A DNA stretch of 64,000 bases from Buxus sempervirens (GCA_947561395.2 OX387193.1:15066001-15130000), one strand, 5' to 3'; shown: positions 47,001-58,260, counted from the stretch's first letter. Notes: generated from the letters alone by a model not told the origin. Made by a program: numbers and translations.

Positions 47001-47977
47001 AACCAAGTTTGAAGGAAGAAAACATGGACGAATGACTTGACCCGTGGAGGACGACTTTCACTCATCAATGCACCATGCAGGATGTCGAGATGGCGGTATA
47101 AAGTACCAAGAAAGAGTGGCGCCAGACTAAGACGTCGACCTTGGGCTAGGAGGACAACAATAGGATAATGACGTGTATGTACTCGTCCACCGGAAGCTGA
47201 TTCTAGTAGAAACCTTAAGAGTCAGAAAGTAATAAACGCTTCTAAGTAGGCTTCGCTGTTTCGGCCCTCACCAATACGAATTTCAGACTCTCCATTATCA
47301 TTTGCGGGACCCGTCTCCTGCCAATAGTAACGTAGCCATCCGTCAAAGCTATGCCACTTGGTAAAAGAACTTCGACCAGGTTTGAAGGCAGAACCCTTTT
47401 GTGTATCCGCTGAGTTCTTTCCCAAAAGTTCTTTTTTTGTTTTAAGGGGACGAGTCAAGTCTGCCAGAGCATTATTTCCTATGATCTCCAAGCCTAGCAA
47501 CTCCTTGACATCCTCCAGAGACAGTGCAATCTCACCAAATGATGTAATAAAAGTATGGTCCTGGGGGCTCCATCTGTAGACAAGGTGTTCCAAGCCAGCT
47601 TGGTCAATGCCAATTTGAGCATGGGCGCTGAGACGAATAGTATCCAAGATGCCAACATTTTTAAGGGTACTTCGGTGACGGTCGTTGCAAAGTATATCTT
47701 TCACCCAATCCGCCCAATAAGCAGCAAGGCGAGTATGAGAGATAAAATCCACACTGCAAGGGGTAAAGTCACCTCTCTCCAGCCGAAAACGATAAATGGA
47801 ATCAATGGAAATAGATGTATCCTCTGTTGTACAATCCGGGAAAGTGCTAATCAGCTCGCCACCTGAAGGCTCATCAGCATACTCTGGAAAGGATGAAGCC
47901 TCCGACCAAAACTTGTCACGAACTAGACGATGACGAGAGGTCTTGTTAGAAGGAAGAAGGTCGCAAGAATTCTCCAT
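44100..47977 (-). pseudogene. Tat-A antisense plant-mobile-domain (PMD) gene with introns
   Basis: Starts MENSCDLLPSNKTSRHRLVR at 47977 on the minus strand. PMD features: AGLEHLVYRWSPQDHTFITS, GEIALSLEDVKELLGLE, then APLFLGTLYRHLDILHGALM and FVHVFFLQTWLWTRYQ. A Lys-rich linker (PPKKNKRKAR) follows. Two in-frame stops (47222-47224, 46130-46132) interrupt one continuous frame down to about 45977. Further segments at 45866-45480, 45405-44990 and about 44385-44146 are separated by GT-AG-like introns (for example GTAAGTATC...TTTACAG). The last encodes a Glu/Gln/Arg-rich coiled coil. Exact exon joins are uncertain. Same position and strand as in Tat-B. Confidence 0.7.
44540..44910. repeat. 73-bp tandem repeat inside an intron of the antisense PMD gene
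   Basis: Units start at 44635, 44708, 44781 and 44854, an exact 73-bp period, plus a diverged copy before and a decayed end after. Core: TTTGTGTATGGCACTGATCT ... GACAGGAGCCACATTC. Confidence 0.9.
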
Positions 47978-48179
47978 GTTGCCAAAGAAAAATAGAGTAA
48001 CTGCACAAATATCAAGTGTGACAAGCAATACAAAAGAATGATATACAATAAAACGATAATAATGAAGGCAAAACTAAAAAAAAAATAGAGAGAAGATACG
48101 AAAAGAAGCAATAATGACTAAAGTAAGGCTAAAGAAATGCGAGGCGTGTCTTCCATCCAAGGTCAAATCAAATCCTGGC

Positions 48180-48620
48180 ATGCACCCAATTGGCTGAGTC
48201 CAAATCCGCTTGTGACCCTGTGGGCACGGATTTGAACATGAACACGCTTCCAGCGGGCGTGAGTTCATCTATGCAAGCCAAGCCTAAATCCGCTTGTGGC
48301 CCTGTGGGCACGAACACGTTTGGCCCTGCGGGCACGAGTTCATCATGTCAGGCAAGGCTGGAATCCGCTTATGGCCCTGCGGGCACAAATTCGTCATAGT
48401 CAAGCCAAGCCCGAACCCGCTTGTGGCCCTGCGGGCACGGATTCGGACATGAACCAGCATGACCCTGTGAACGTGAGTTCGTCATGTCAGGCTAAGCCAG
48501 GATCCGCTTGTGGCCTTGTGGGCACGGATCTAGGCACAAACTCGCTTGTCCCTGCGGGCACGAGTTCTTAAGATCAAGCCAGGCCCAAACCCGCTTGTGG
48601 CCCTGCGGGCACGGATTTGA
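48180..48620. repeat. Irregular tandem array, core GGCCCTGCGGGCACG
   Basis: Units of 52-87 bp, with CCGCTTGTGGCCCTGCGGGC at or near 48206, 48290, 48365, 48417, 48504 and 48591, plus extra half-units. GCCCTGCGGGC is itself a dyad. The array lies 200-640 bp upstream of the start codon of the antisense PMD gene and between that gene and the 3' LTR. Confidence 0.85.
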
Positions 48621-50086
48621 GCACGAACTTAGTCATGGGTACGCTGAAGTCCATGGGTACCAGTCGAAATCCTGCATGTCTACCTGATTACCTGTCGTGT
48701 ATTTGCCTCGTTGCTTCCTTTAAACCCTTGAAAAGTGTTTATTTGGCGCACCTGTTTTAAAAGAAAGGAGAGAAAAGTCTGCGTTAGACATAAAATTAAA
48801 AAAAAAAAAAAACAGGTGTATGAAATCTTCTCTTATAAAAAGAATGTGTATGTCGAAAAGTGAAATTAAAAATAAAAAAAGGAAATACGAATTTATGTAT
48901 ACATGAGATTAAAAATAAAAATAAAAAATAAAAAAGGAGGAGAGTTTAGTACGATTTGCCTTGTGATATAAGTTAAGGAGTATGAGAGTAAATTTATGTT
49001 TTCTTTGAGTTAAAGTGAAAAGCATGGCAAGGAGTCAAGACGGATTTAGAAGTCTAAATTGGAAAAAGTCTTTAAAGTGGATGGTTGTGATATTCTCAAA
49101 TAGGACAAGGATATGGTGTGACTTTCTTTACATTTAAGTTTGATGTGACGTGAGAGTTGCCATAAGAACAAAAAAAAAAATTTTTTTTTACTCACGTTGT
49201 AGTTGATAAGGAGGCAACCTACACATGGTTTCATCGGCTGGGTTTTTATTTTATTGGTAAGTTCATCGGCCGCGATTTCATCAATCGAAGGGGCTTTGAC
49301 TGAAAGCGGTGAAACCGAATCCAAATGAAAACAAGAGTGATAGAAAAACGCAAGTCACGTCTAGAAAGAAAGAAAAACGGATGAAAAAAAAAAAAAGGAA
49401 GACGAAGGGGTTTGTAAAAGAAAGGAAACGGGTCCACCACCTGCAAGAATTCCATAATGGGGTTGTATGTGTCGCCCCTTTAGTAATCGAAGGTCTGTCA
49501 GGCTTGACCCGACATGAAGAAAGAGTAAGAGAAAACGAAAAAAAAATATAATAATAATAATAAAAGCAAGAAGGAAAAACAAGTAAGTGTGACCGTACGA
49601 TTTAAAAAGAAAAACGAAGTCATACCTGTGCTTGATGAGAAGAGACGGAGACAGAAAGAGAGAGAGAGAGAGAGAGTGTGCCGAGAGATGCCACGAGAGA
49701 GATTGAAAAGAAAGAAGAAATATTTGTTAATTTAAAGTGAGGATGAGGATAGGGACAAATATTTATAGATTTAAAGTTGATTGTTTGATAGGGACTATAA
49801 TTCCCTAATCCAACTCTATCTTTAAGTATTAAATCTAATTTTATATGAGTTAGAGTTAGAATATAACTCTAGTAATTTGGAGTTCTATAAAACTCTTACT
49901 TGTACTAATTTAATTAGAATTTGAGTTTAAATTTGCCACTAACCTGTCATAATCTGGGTAAGACTTTGGCACAATTAATTTAATTGAGATATATTTCTCA
50001 AGTTAAAATTAGTTAAATATCATTAATTACCAAAATACCCCATACACTTGTATTTTGCTTTTGGCACTTAAAAATTGTCAAAATGC
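48621..50086. other. Tat-A tail, no gene
   Basis: A/T-rich with several poly-A runs and a GA microsatellite at about 49657-49676. Open frames here on either strand are low-complexity. It may contain the promoter of the antisense gene, but no TATA box could be singled out. Confidence 0.5.
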
Positions 50087-50100
50087 AAAAGGGGGATTAA
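50087..50100 (+). other. Tat-A polypurine tract
   Basis: AAAAGGGGGATTAA directly before the 3' LTR. Confidence 0.75.
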
Positions 50101-51094
50101 TGTAGATGACCGTTTTTATAACTCACCACGTCACTTATATAATAATTTGGCATAAATGATTTGTCACATGATAATAACAAATTTGTCATGGGTTATCCGT
50201 CACCCGACAGAAACAACCCATCATGGGTCATCTGTTACCCAACAAAGTAATCTGTCATGGATTATTTACCCAATAAAAATAATAATTAAATGTGACATAA
50301 TTCGTTAAATTAAATGTCATTATTATTTGGCATATTGGAGTGGAGATCTCCGTCTTGGGCAAAAGCCCATTTAAGGGGCGTTATTTGGCAGTCCTTAAGG
50401 CGTGGCGGACATGGGCGTGGGAATCGTTGGCAACCAGTGACGAGCTTTGGCATGCCAACCTAGGATGATGTAGACGTCAAGTGACGTATTTTCACATCTT
50501 GATATGTGGGACCCATTGTACCAATAAGAGAGCTCCATTATTTATTTGAAACACATAATAATTATCTCTTATTCCTATCTTGAACCTAGATGTTTTTTAG
50601 ACCAGATTCATGATAAAGATTAAATATTCCTGAAGCATCAGATCATGACAAGTGTCACAATCCTAGAGACCCACACTTGCTATAAATAGGAGAGCCCTCA
50701 TTCATTTTAGGGGGATCTCTCTCTGGTTCTGAGACTGCTAAGAGCAAGACTTCACTTTTCTTTCCTCAACCTTCTCCAAGCTTACTAAACATTCCCTAAG
50801 TCCTTCAGATTCTTTGTCTTTACCATAAAAGGAGCTCTCTACTTTGGTATACGAGGGGTCACTTGAATATCTCCCGTCTCTCATTCTAGCCACTGCCTAC
50901 CTGTCACGTCTTATTAACTCCTCCCCCCTTCTATTCGGAAACGGCATGGGAACGGCTGCTGATTCGATGGTTTAGGCCAACGTCAGATGTACCTTTCTTA
51001 CTCAAAATCCAAATTTGAAGACACGTCATCGGCATCTTGACACCGTGGAGGCAATACTAGACGCGTGGACGTGGATTCAAAAAAGGCACCTACA
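50101..51094 (+). repeat. Tat-A 3' LTR
   Basis: 994 bp, same length as the 5' LTR. About 14 differences by eye, mostly C/T and G/A changes. TATAAATAGG at 50681-50690. Followed by the TSD AGGAG and then copia RT. Confidence 0.93.
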
Positions 51095-51099
51095 AGGAG

Positions 51100-54000
51100 T
51101 AGAGCCAGTTACCAATAGATCATCAACATATATCAACACAAAGAGAGATGTACCATCATGATGACGAACAAATAGAGAGGCATTAGAAGAAGAAATTGAA
51201 AAACCCAGCTCTATAAGCCGAGAGCTAAGCTGAGAATACCATGCTCGAGGAGATTGCTTCAATCCATAAATTGCTTTTTGTAGTTTGCAGACATGATTAG
51301 GAAATGATGGATGAATAAAACCTGGAGGTTGAGTCATATAAACAGTTTCTAATAATGGGCCATGGAGAAAAGCATTTTGTACATCATATTGATGAATTGG
51401 CCAGCCATTAGAAACTGCAAGAGATAAGACCAGATGAATAGTTTTTGTTTTAACAACTGGACTAAAGGTCTGGTCATAATCAATGCCATATTGCTGCAAA
51501 AACCCCTTAGCAACCAAGCGAGCTTTTCACCGCTCAATACACCCATCAGCTCGTTGTTTAGTACGGAACACCCATTTACATGAAATGGTGTTAAGTGACT
51601 CAAAAGTTGGTACTAAAGTCCAAGTCTCATTAGCAAGCAGAGCATTAAATTCTGTAGACATAGCAGCTCTCCATTCAGGAAATTTGTTAGCAACAGTGAA
51701 GCATGTTGGTGTCTCAGGAATAGAATCAGACATAGCAATGAGAGCCTTAGGAGGGGGCCATCGTACTGTTCCATCAGTGAATTGCTGAGGACAAGATGTG
51801 TTAGTTCGAGAGCGAGTAAGCATTGGATGAGCAGGCTGCATAGGTACCTGAGGAGAGGAAGATGGAGAAGGAGAAGAAGAAATAACTGGACTGGAGATTG
51901 GGGATGATGTGTGAGGGGCTGGACCTAAAATAGAAGCAGGCTTAGAAGAAGTAATGATTGGAGAAGAAGTAAAAATGGGAAGGGCCACATGTGCAGGCTC
52001 AGAAGGAATAACAGGCTGAGAAACATGAACGAAGGGAAAAGAGGTTTCATTGAAACGGACATCTTTGGAAATGTAAGTCCGGCCTGTAGAAATATGATGA
52101 CAGATATAGCCTTTGTGATTGGGGCTGAAACCAAGGAACACACAACAAATAGCCCGATAATCGAATTTGTGACTGTTATATGGTTGTGTGAGTGGCCAAC
52201 AGGCTGCCCCAAAAACACGTAAAGTTGACAAATCTGGTTGAGAATGATAAAGAAGAAAGAAAGGAGAACAATTATTAAGTTTTGGTGAGGGAAGTATGTT
52301 GATAAGATGAACTGCATGAAGAAATGCATATGACCAGAATTGAAGAGGTACAAAGGCATGAGCAAGAAGTGCCAAACCAGATTCAACAATATGCCTGTGT
52401 TTTCGCTCAACAATACATTTTGGGTGTGTGTATGGGGGCAAGTAATACGATGGATTATACCAGATTTAGAGAGGTAATTAGAAAAGGACCGAAACTCACC
52501 ACCCCAATCAGATTGAAATTGCTTAATCTTAGAATTAAACTGTAATTCAACTTGAGTTTTAAATTTGACAAAGGTGTCAAGAGCTTCAGATTTAAGTCTT
52601 AAAGGATATAGCCAAGTAAACCTTGAAAAATCATCCACAAAGGATATGTAATATCTATAACCATTCAAGGATACATGAGAAGGTCCCCAAAGATCTGAGA
52701 AAAATAAATCTAAAGGAGCAGAGGACTTAAAGGAACGTGCAAGAGCTGGAAGCCGATGTGATTTAGCCATAGCACAAGCATCACAAAAAGGCATGGAAGA
52801 AGAGCAATCCACTGGTATATCATGCTGTTGAAGAATAGAATTGATAATGCAAATGGAAGGGTGACCAAGTCGTCTGTGCCACAAAGGAAGTTGAGAATGA
52901 GTGCTGGAGTGAGCTTGAGGATCAACCGAAGATGATGAGAATGTATAGAGACCATTATTTGTTGTTCCTTGAAGAAGAACTTTCTTTGTATGCAATCCTT
53001 AACACAAAAATGATCAGAGAAAAATTCAAAATATACATTATTATCAACACAAAATTTCTGACAGAAATGAGATTCTTAGTGAATGATGGAACAAATAAAA
53101 GTTTATTTAAAAGAAATTTGGATGATGGAGAAGAAAAAGAGGCAGAACCAGAGTGTGAAATAGGAATAGGAGTACCATCTCCAACACAAAGTTGTTCCTC
53201 TCCTTGGTACTCGACAGCCTGCAAATTCAAATTTGCAAGATCACTCGTAACATGATTTGTTGCAGCAGTATCTGGATACCAGTTCATATCAGAGACAAAG
53301 TTTGATGCAGAGTAATTTTCAGATGCAGGAGCTGCTACTGTATAAGATTGGTTAAACCTGTAAATGCAATTAAGAGCAATGTGTCCAAGTCGATTGCAGA
53401 CTTGACAAATTATCCTATCCTCAGATGAAAAATCAGAAACTCCTCTAGAATAGCCATGGCTTCGGTTGGAACCAAAACGACCTCCACTCCATCCTTTGTT
53501 AAAGTTATTTCTTCCATGAAAGTTTCAACCACGATTACTTGAAGATCCACAAGTTGTAATGTTGGCAGCCAAATCAATGGAGCTAGAATGATGTTGAATT
53601 CATGCTTCATGAGTAAGAAGATGACTCAGTAACTCCTCTAGTGAAATAGGATCTATTCATGTGGTTACAGACGATATTAAAGCATCATACTCAGGTCAAG
53701 TCCTGCTAATAAATAAGGAATGAATTCAGCTGTTGGAAGAAGATGACCGGCGGAAGCCATGGTGTCAACAAGTAATTTGGCATGACGATAGTAAGTGGAG
53801 ATGGAATTGGAACCCTTCTTGAGAGATGCTAACTGGAGTTGAATCTGAACCAATCGTGCTTGAGAAGTAGAAGCAAAAGTGGTTTCTAGAGAAAGCCAAA
53901 CAGCTCTTGCTAATTCACATCCAACAACTTGAGCAATAAGAGACTCAGAGAGAGAAGAGATTAGTGCAGACATAACGAGTTGATCTTGCTGAATCCAAGT

Positions 54001-54252
54001 ATCATATTCTGGATTAGCAGTAGAATCATCAGAAAGAGGATTTGATGCAGAGCTAGATCCATCAACATATTTATAGAGACGTTGAGCATGAAGGTAAGGC
54101 ACCAGTTGAGCTTTCCAGAGCAAATAGTTTTCATAGGTAAGTTTAACAGTGATAATATGGGAGAGATTTGATGGAGGAGAAACAGAGGTAGACATGGTGG
54201 AGGAAGTTAGCGAAGAAGAAGAGGAAGAAGAAAGAGCAGAAGAACTAGACAT
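51100..54252 (-). pseudogene. Copia gag, protease, integrase and N-terminal RT
   Basis: Minus strand, from 54252 downward. Gag (KLTYENYLLWKAQLVPYLHA, WLSLETTFASTSQARLVQIQ) shifts frame near 53680. Then a zinc knuckle CQVCNRLGHIALNC near 53400, a protease WYPDTAATNHVTSDLANL, and integrase with zinc finger LWHRRLGHPS..CDACAMAK and core LFFSDLWGPS, FQSDWGGEF, VERKHRHIVE (frameshift near 52440). A long Ser/Pro linker leads to [66 protein letters not shown]. The frame is cut there by Tat-A. A second frameshift lies near 51520. The copia lineage was not assigned. Confidence 0.88.
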
Positions 54253-54273
54253 GGCGGATGCTAATCCTTAAAA

Positions 54274-54286
54274 GGCTCTGATACCA
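54274..54286 (-). other. Copia primer-binding site (initiator tRNA-Met type)
   Basis: TGGTATCAGAGCC on the minus strand, directly after the 5' LTR end. This is the classic PBS of plant copia elements. Confidence 0.88.
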
Positions 54287-57036
54287 TATTGAGATACTTT
54301 TTCTTCTTTATCTTTTACAATATACAATGCCTTCTTATATAGGCAACAAAAGAATATTCTAACAGAAATTTGTTACAATAGAATTATTTTCAACCAATCA
54401 TAGAGGATGGTTTGTTGTGATGGTTCTGGAAACTTTTGGTGACGTGCTATTAGAAGCCTCTGATGATTTGCTGCTATAACTAGGTGTAACGCCCCGGATC
54501 TAGGTTTATTTAAACACATAAACCCAAATCTGGTTCGTTAGGGAAAATGGCCCAAAACAACTATCCAGACTTAAACAATTTTATTTATTATATTAGAGTG
54601 CGGAAATAAAAGACATCTTTCAAGAAGCGTGGAATTAAACCACCAAAATAATCCATTAATATTTCATCTATAAAGTCTGGAAAGGGTTCAACTAAATAAA
54701 ATAAGAAACATCCACCAACGGTGTGCAACTAAGTAACTAGTAATCTCTCAAATAACATTCAAATCCTCAATATAAAAATACCAAAGTCAATCCCTAAGAA
54801 AATAAATCTAATCATCTCTCAATGTCCTCTTAAACCTACATACGAATGAAATAGTCTTCTTCCTGGTAATCACAGTAATCCCCCGGAGTTTCTACCCTAG
54901 CAACGTCCTCTCTAGGAATATCTGAAAACAAAACTGATAAAACAATAATGTGAGAAACAACATCTCAGTAAGCAATCATGCAAATAGTTGACCACAATAA
55001 AACATGCAACGCTTAATCAGGATAATCACAATAAAATACAAGACAATAATGAAATACAATTTGTCCACCTCATGGGACTCATGAAATAGAATACTAGAGA
55101 AAGAGAGTAGACATATACTAATATGCTACTTAACCGAATTATGATGGACCAGTCGCCCTGTAGTCTGGCTATTCAACACCAACGAAAGAACCCAACCATG
55201 AGTTAGCATATACAGCCCAACCAATCCAGGAGTGGGTAACGTAGTGACCGACCAATCCAGGAGCAGTACCATCCTTGAGATAATGGAATGCCTCAGACAC
55301 AGAATTCAAACCCCTCTAATACACATTTCACTTACTAACTATTCTATGGATCCATATAACTGCTAAGCTCACTCAACAGTGAGAAAACCAACCAGGGTAA
55401 TGGACATACTTCTCAATAACACCCACCAATGCAGAACCTTATCTGTATAACCAAATCTGCCCATGGGGGAAAACAATAATTCAGGCACTAGCCTTGTCAC
55501 ACCAGTGACTCAAAACCAAAACAGAATGCACCAAGTCATATGTCCAAAACTCTAAGTTTCAACGGGCCAATATGTTCCGAACGTGTATCGACTCCATCGA
55601 TGCACAAAATACCTTCATATCACCCAAATACAGGTATATGAACTCACAAAACCAACCTTGGTTAAAAGTAAAATCCTTTGGAACAATAGAATCAAGTAAA
55701 AGTGCCTCTTTAGGAACATCTACCCAAAATCTTTATAAAATTGAATTTCAAACATCCGCCAGTGCAAACAATCCCCAAATACCCCAATCTTGATGGTACA
55801 TAGGTTAGAATTGGATAAAAACACTTCCGTAGTGAAAAGCTAGGTTGAAAAGCAAGTTTCCAAAAATCTAACAGACAGGGCGCTCAAGCGGCTAAGGGCG
55901 CTCGAACGGCCTTACACAATAGGTTGTTTCAGGGTTGGTCGCTCGATGGATCGCTCGAGCGACTGTTCTAGTGACAATTCAATTTGGGAAAAATTGCTCT
56001 CGGGTTTTGAATAAATACATAGGGCGCTCGAGCGACTGCTCAGGCGGCCCAATACGTGAAAAATCCGTAACTTTACGAAAATCCATCAAAATTTCACAAC
56101 TCAAAATTCAATGCATCAAAACCATTCTAAATCATTCTAAAATACTTTATAAACATATTAGAACAATTTCCAACAATTAAATCTTCATAAATAACAAATA
56201 CAACTCATCAAACCTCCATATAAACATGGATATCGAAGAAAAACGAAATATTTTTATGCAAGTTGAAAAGGACTACTTACCTGGTTTTGGGAACTAAAAC
56301 CTCTCCTAAAATCCACGAAATATCACCACAAATATGCTCCAACAATCTCACAAAGCCTTGATCTCATTTGGTTTAAAAAATCGCTCTTTTAGAACTCTCA
56401 AACATGCTTTAACTCACAAAACAGAACTGATTTCTATTTTATCTCTTACCTGAGTTTCTATGCACGAAAATAATCCTTCCCCCTTCTCTAAGACGGCTCC
56501 AACAAGTCTTGAATACTAGGGTTTTACTTTAGGAAGAAGAGAAAAGAATAGGAGAAGAACAATCAAAGTGGATGGCTGCTTCTATTTTGTGATGGACGTG
56601 GGTTACTCATGCATGTATTAGGTTTGTTTATTATTTAAGGTATTTTACCATAATACCCTCCTTATTTAAGCCAAACCACTCAAGCCAACCCAAATCAAAC
56701 CATAAAGCCTCAACCCAACTAAACCTTTGGGTCAACCCACTCTCTTTGGGTTTGACCAATTCCCTTCTTGTTTATCTTTTATTTTTTAATTAGCTCTTAC
56801 TAATTTAAACCACAGCAATAACTATCAATTATTTATATTAAAATTCTATTTAGTCTAAAATCATGAACTCACCTTATATGGGTTCTCCCATCATCTCCGA
56901 TTCATCTTGAACTCCTCTGGGTTGAACCAAAATCTCATATCCTGCATATTATTAACCCAATTAGTCCATTTAATAATTAGGTTTATTTATCACTAAAATC
57001 TGGGATTTTACACTAGGCATGGTAATTGTGTTAACA
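54287..57036 (-). repeat. 5' LTR of the copia element, interrupted
   Basis: 54287-54484 plus 57018-57036 give 217 bp, equal to the 3' LTR. Few differences are visible. The interruption is the solo LTR at 54485-57012. Confidence 0.88.
54485..57012 (-). mobile_element. Solo LTR of a Tekay-like family, minus strand, TSD CTAGG
   Basis: Minus strand TGTAAAATCCCAG to CGGGGCGTTACA, 2528 bp, flanked by CTAGG (54480-54484, 57013-57017). A patch of GCGCTCGAGCG dyads is at about 55871-56055, roughly 960-1140 nt from the LTR start. No internal sequence. Confidence 0.9.
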
Positions 57037-57085
57037 ACGAAGTCCGAATTCGCGACAAGAAAAGGGATATGAACATCAAAGAATT

Positions 57086-57289
57086 GGGCTGGTGGCCAAT
57101 GCTTGGGGCCTAGAGGCATGCTACTTCTAAGGTCTCAGGTTCGAGCTCTCTTAGACTCAATTCATTGCGAATACCCCTCGGGTCTTGGCCTATAATTAAC
57201 CAGTTTGTGTGGGATGAGGACTGCACAAGCCTTGAGATTAGTCAGACGTGCAAGTTGACTCGAACACCCTGAGTTTCAGAAAAAAAGAA
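57086..57289 (+). mobile_element. tRNA-derived SINE
   Basis: Starts GGGCTGGTGGCCAATGCTTG (box A-like) and has AGGTTCGAGCTC (box B) about 45 bases on, then GTGTGGGATGAGGACTGCAC and a short A-rich tail. It is clearly related to the minus-strand copy at 59334-59564. A six-base AAAGAA on both sides may be a weak TSD. Confidence 0.75.
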
Positions 57290-57290
57290 G

Positions 57291-57798
57291 GATATTTACA
57301 ACTTATCCTTGAGGTTTTAGATGATCCCACTTTCACCCTTAAGGATTTTGAAATATTAGTTTATCGCCTCGAGGTTTTCTGTGTATAACAGTCTCCCATT
57401 TCTTGAGATTTGATCAATAAAATGTTAACAATGTTGAGGTGGTGGCAAGAAATAAAACATATATTGACTTTTTTTCCTCTCTTATTATGATTATTAAGAA
57501 TTAAATTCCACGATTACCCTTTAGTTGGTTCGTTCAATGTTTACAAGGTTGGTACGAGTTAAAAAACTAAACCTGATTCATACTTTCTCTCGGGGCATTT
57601 TTGATACTAAAGGTATAAATAAAGCTTTTTAATTTTAACTATAAATAAGAGGGACAAAATTTTCAATTAACATTTCCAAATTTTTAAAAGGGGTGATTGA
57701 TACACAAGAAAACCTCAAGGTTGTAAACTAGTATTTTAGAAACTTGAGGGAGGAAAGTGTGATTATTAAAAACCTCAATGGGGTAAACTGTAAATATC
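57291..57798. mobile_element. Fold-back MITE with about 105-bp terminal inverted repeats
   Basis: The left end GATATTTACAACTTATCCTT pairs with the right end complement GATATTTACAGTTTACCCCA. Similarity runs about 105 bp on each side (TTGAGGTTTT, CACTTTC, ATATTAGTTTA/ACTAGTATTTT). About 300 bp of AT-rich filler lies between, no transposase. Superfamily is not certain; a clear TSD was not seen. Confidence 0.65.
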
Positions 57799-57839
57799 TC
57801 ATCGGAAAAAATGGGTCCAGGAGACATCACAACTCACAT

Positions 57840-58155
57840 GCTCACATTGATCTCAAGTTGTGAACTTGTATGGATCAACTTATATTTAATTGACGACATG
57901 CCTTGTATCTTTATTGTTGAATCCAAATGAGGACATGCCTTGGCGTATTTCTTAAATTTTCCTTTTTCCATGTGTCTAGAGAAGCTAATCAGCTGGTTAA
58001 CTCCCTTGTTAATCGTGCTTTAGATAGGTTCTCTTGTACTTGGATCTGTCATTCGCCTCTATTTTGTTTTAATCTGCTCTTGAATGATGATAAGGGTACA
58101 TCTTTTCTACGTTTGATTTCTGAATAAAGTTCTCCAAAAATAGATTAAAAAAAAC
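57840..58155 (+). pseudogene. 3' end of a LINE: RNase H-like tail
   Basis: The frame at 57927-58127 contains FFHVSREANQLVNSLVNRAL. That matches the C-terminal 'REAN..AD.LA..AL' motif of the RNase H domain in plant LINEs. The stop is followed by AATAAA and a short A-run near 58145. 5'-truncated, as most LINE copies are. Confidence 0.6.
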
Positions 58156-58212
58156 CTAGATTTAATTGATTATTTAAAATTTTCAATCCATTACGTTAAA
58201 ATGGAGGGCAGC

Positions 58213-58260
58213 ATACTGTTAGTATATATCCCATCAAAAAAAAAATACTGTTAGTATATA
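58213..58260. repeat. 16-bp direct repeat around an A-tailed micro-insertion
   Basis: ATACTGTTAGTATATA at 58213-58228 and again at 58245-58260, separated by TCCCATCAAAAAAAAA. Looks like a retrotransposition event that left almost only the tail and a TSD. Confidence 0.7.

Larger units (their letters stand above)
13621..51094 (+). mobile_element. Tat-A: Tat-clade (Retand/Ogre-like) Ty3/gypsy element with three nested insertions, TSD AGGAG
   Basis: Flanked by AGGAG (13616-13620, 51095-51099) inside the copia RT. The parts in order are a 994-bp LTR, PBS, gag, protease, RT, RNase H, a second RNase H, integrase, an antisense PMD gene, tandem repeats, polypurine tract and a 994-bp LTR. Dual RNase H and an antisense extra ORF after integrase are hallmarks of the Tat clade. 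About 23 kb of its 37.5 kb is later insertions. All coding parts carry stops or frameshifts. About 14 substitutions separate the LTRs by eye (about 1.4%), so it is fairly young; the insertions inside it must be younger still. Confidence 0.92.
12474..57036 (-). mobile_element. Ty1/copia retrotransposon (minus strand) split by nested insertions, TSD ACGAA
   Basis: A copia element of about 4.5 kb when the nested insertions are ignored. It has 217-bp LTRs at both ends, a TGGTATCAGAGCC primer-binding site (initiator tRNA-Met type) next to the right LTR, and a polypurine tract next to the left LTR. The domain order on the minus strand is gag, protease, integrase, RT, RNase H. Both ends are flanked by ACGAA (12469-12473 and 57037-57041). 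It is split by Tat-A at 13616/51099 and by a solo LTR inside its 5' LTR at 54484/57013. The coding region has a TAG near 13253 and frameshifts in gag and integrase, so it is inactive. Confidence 0.92.
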
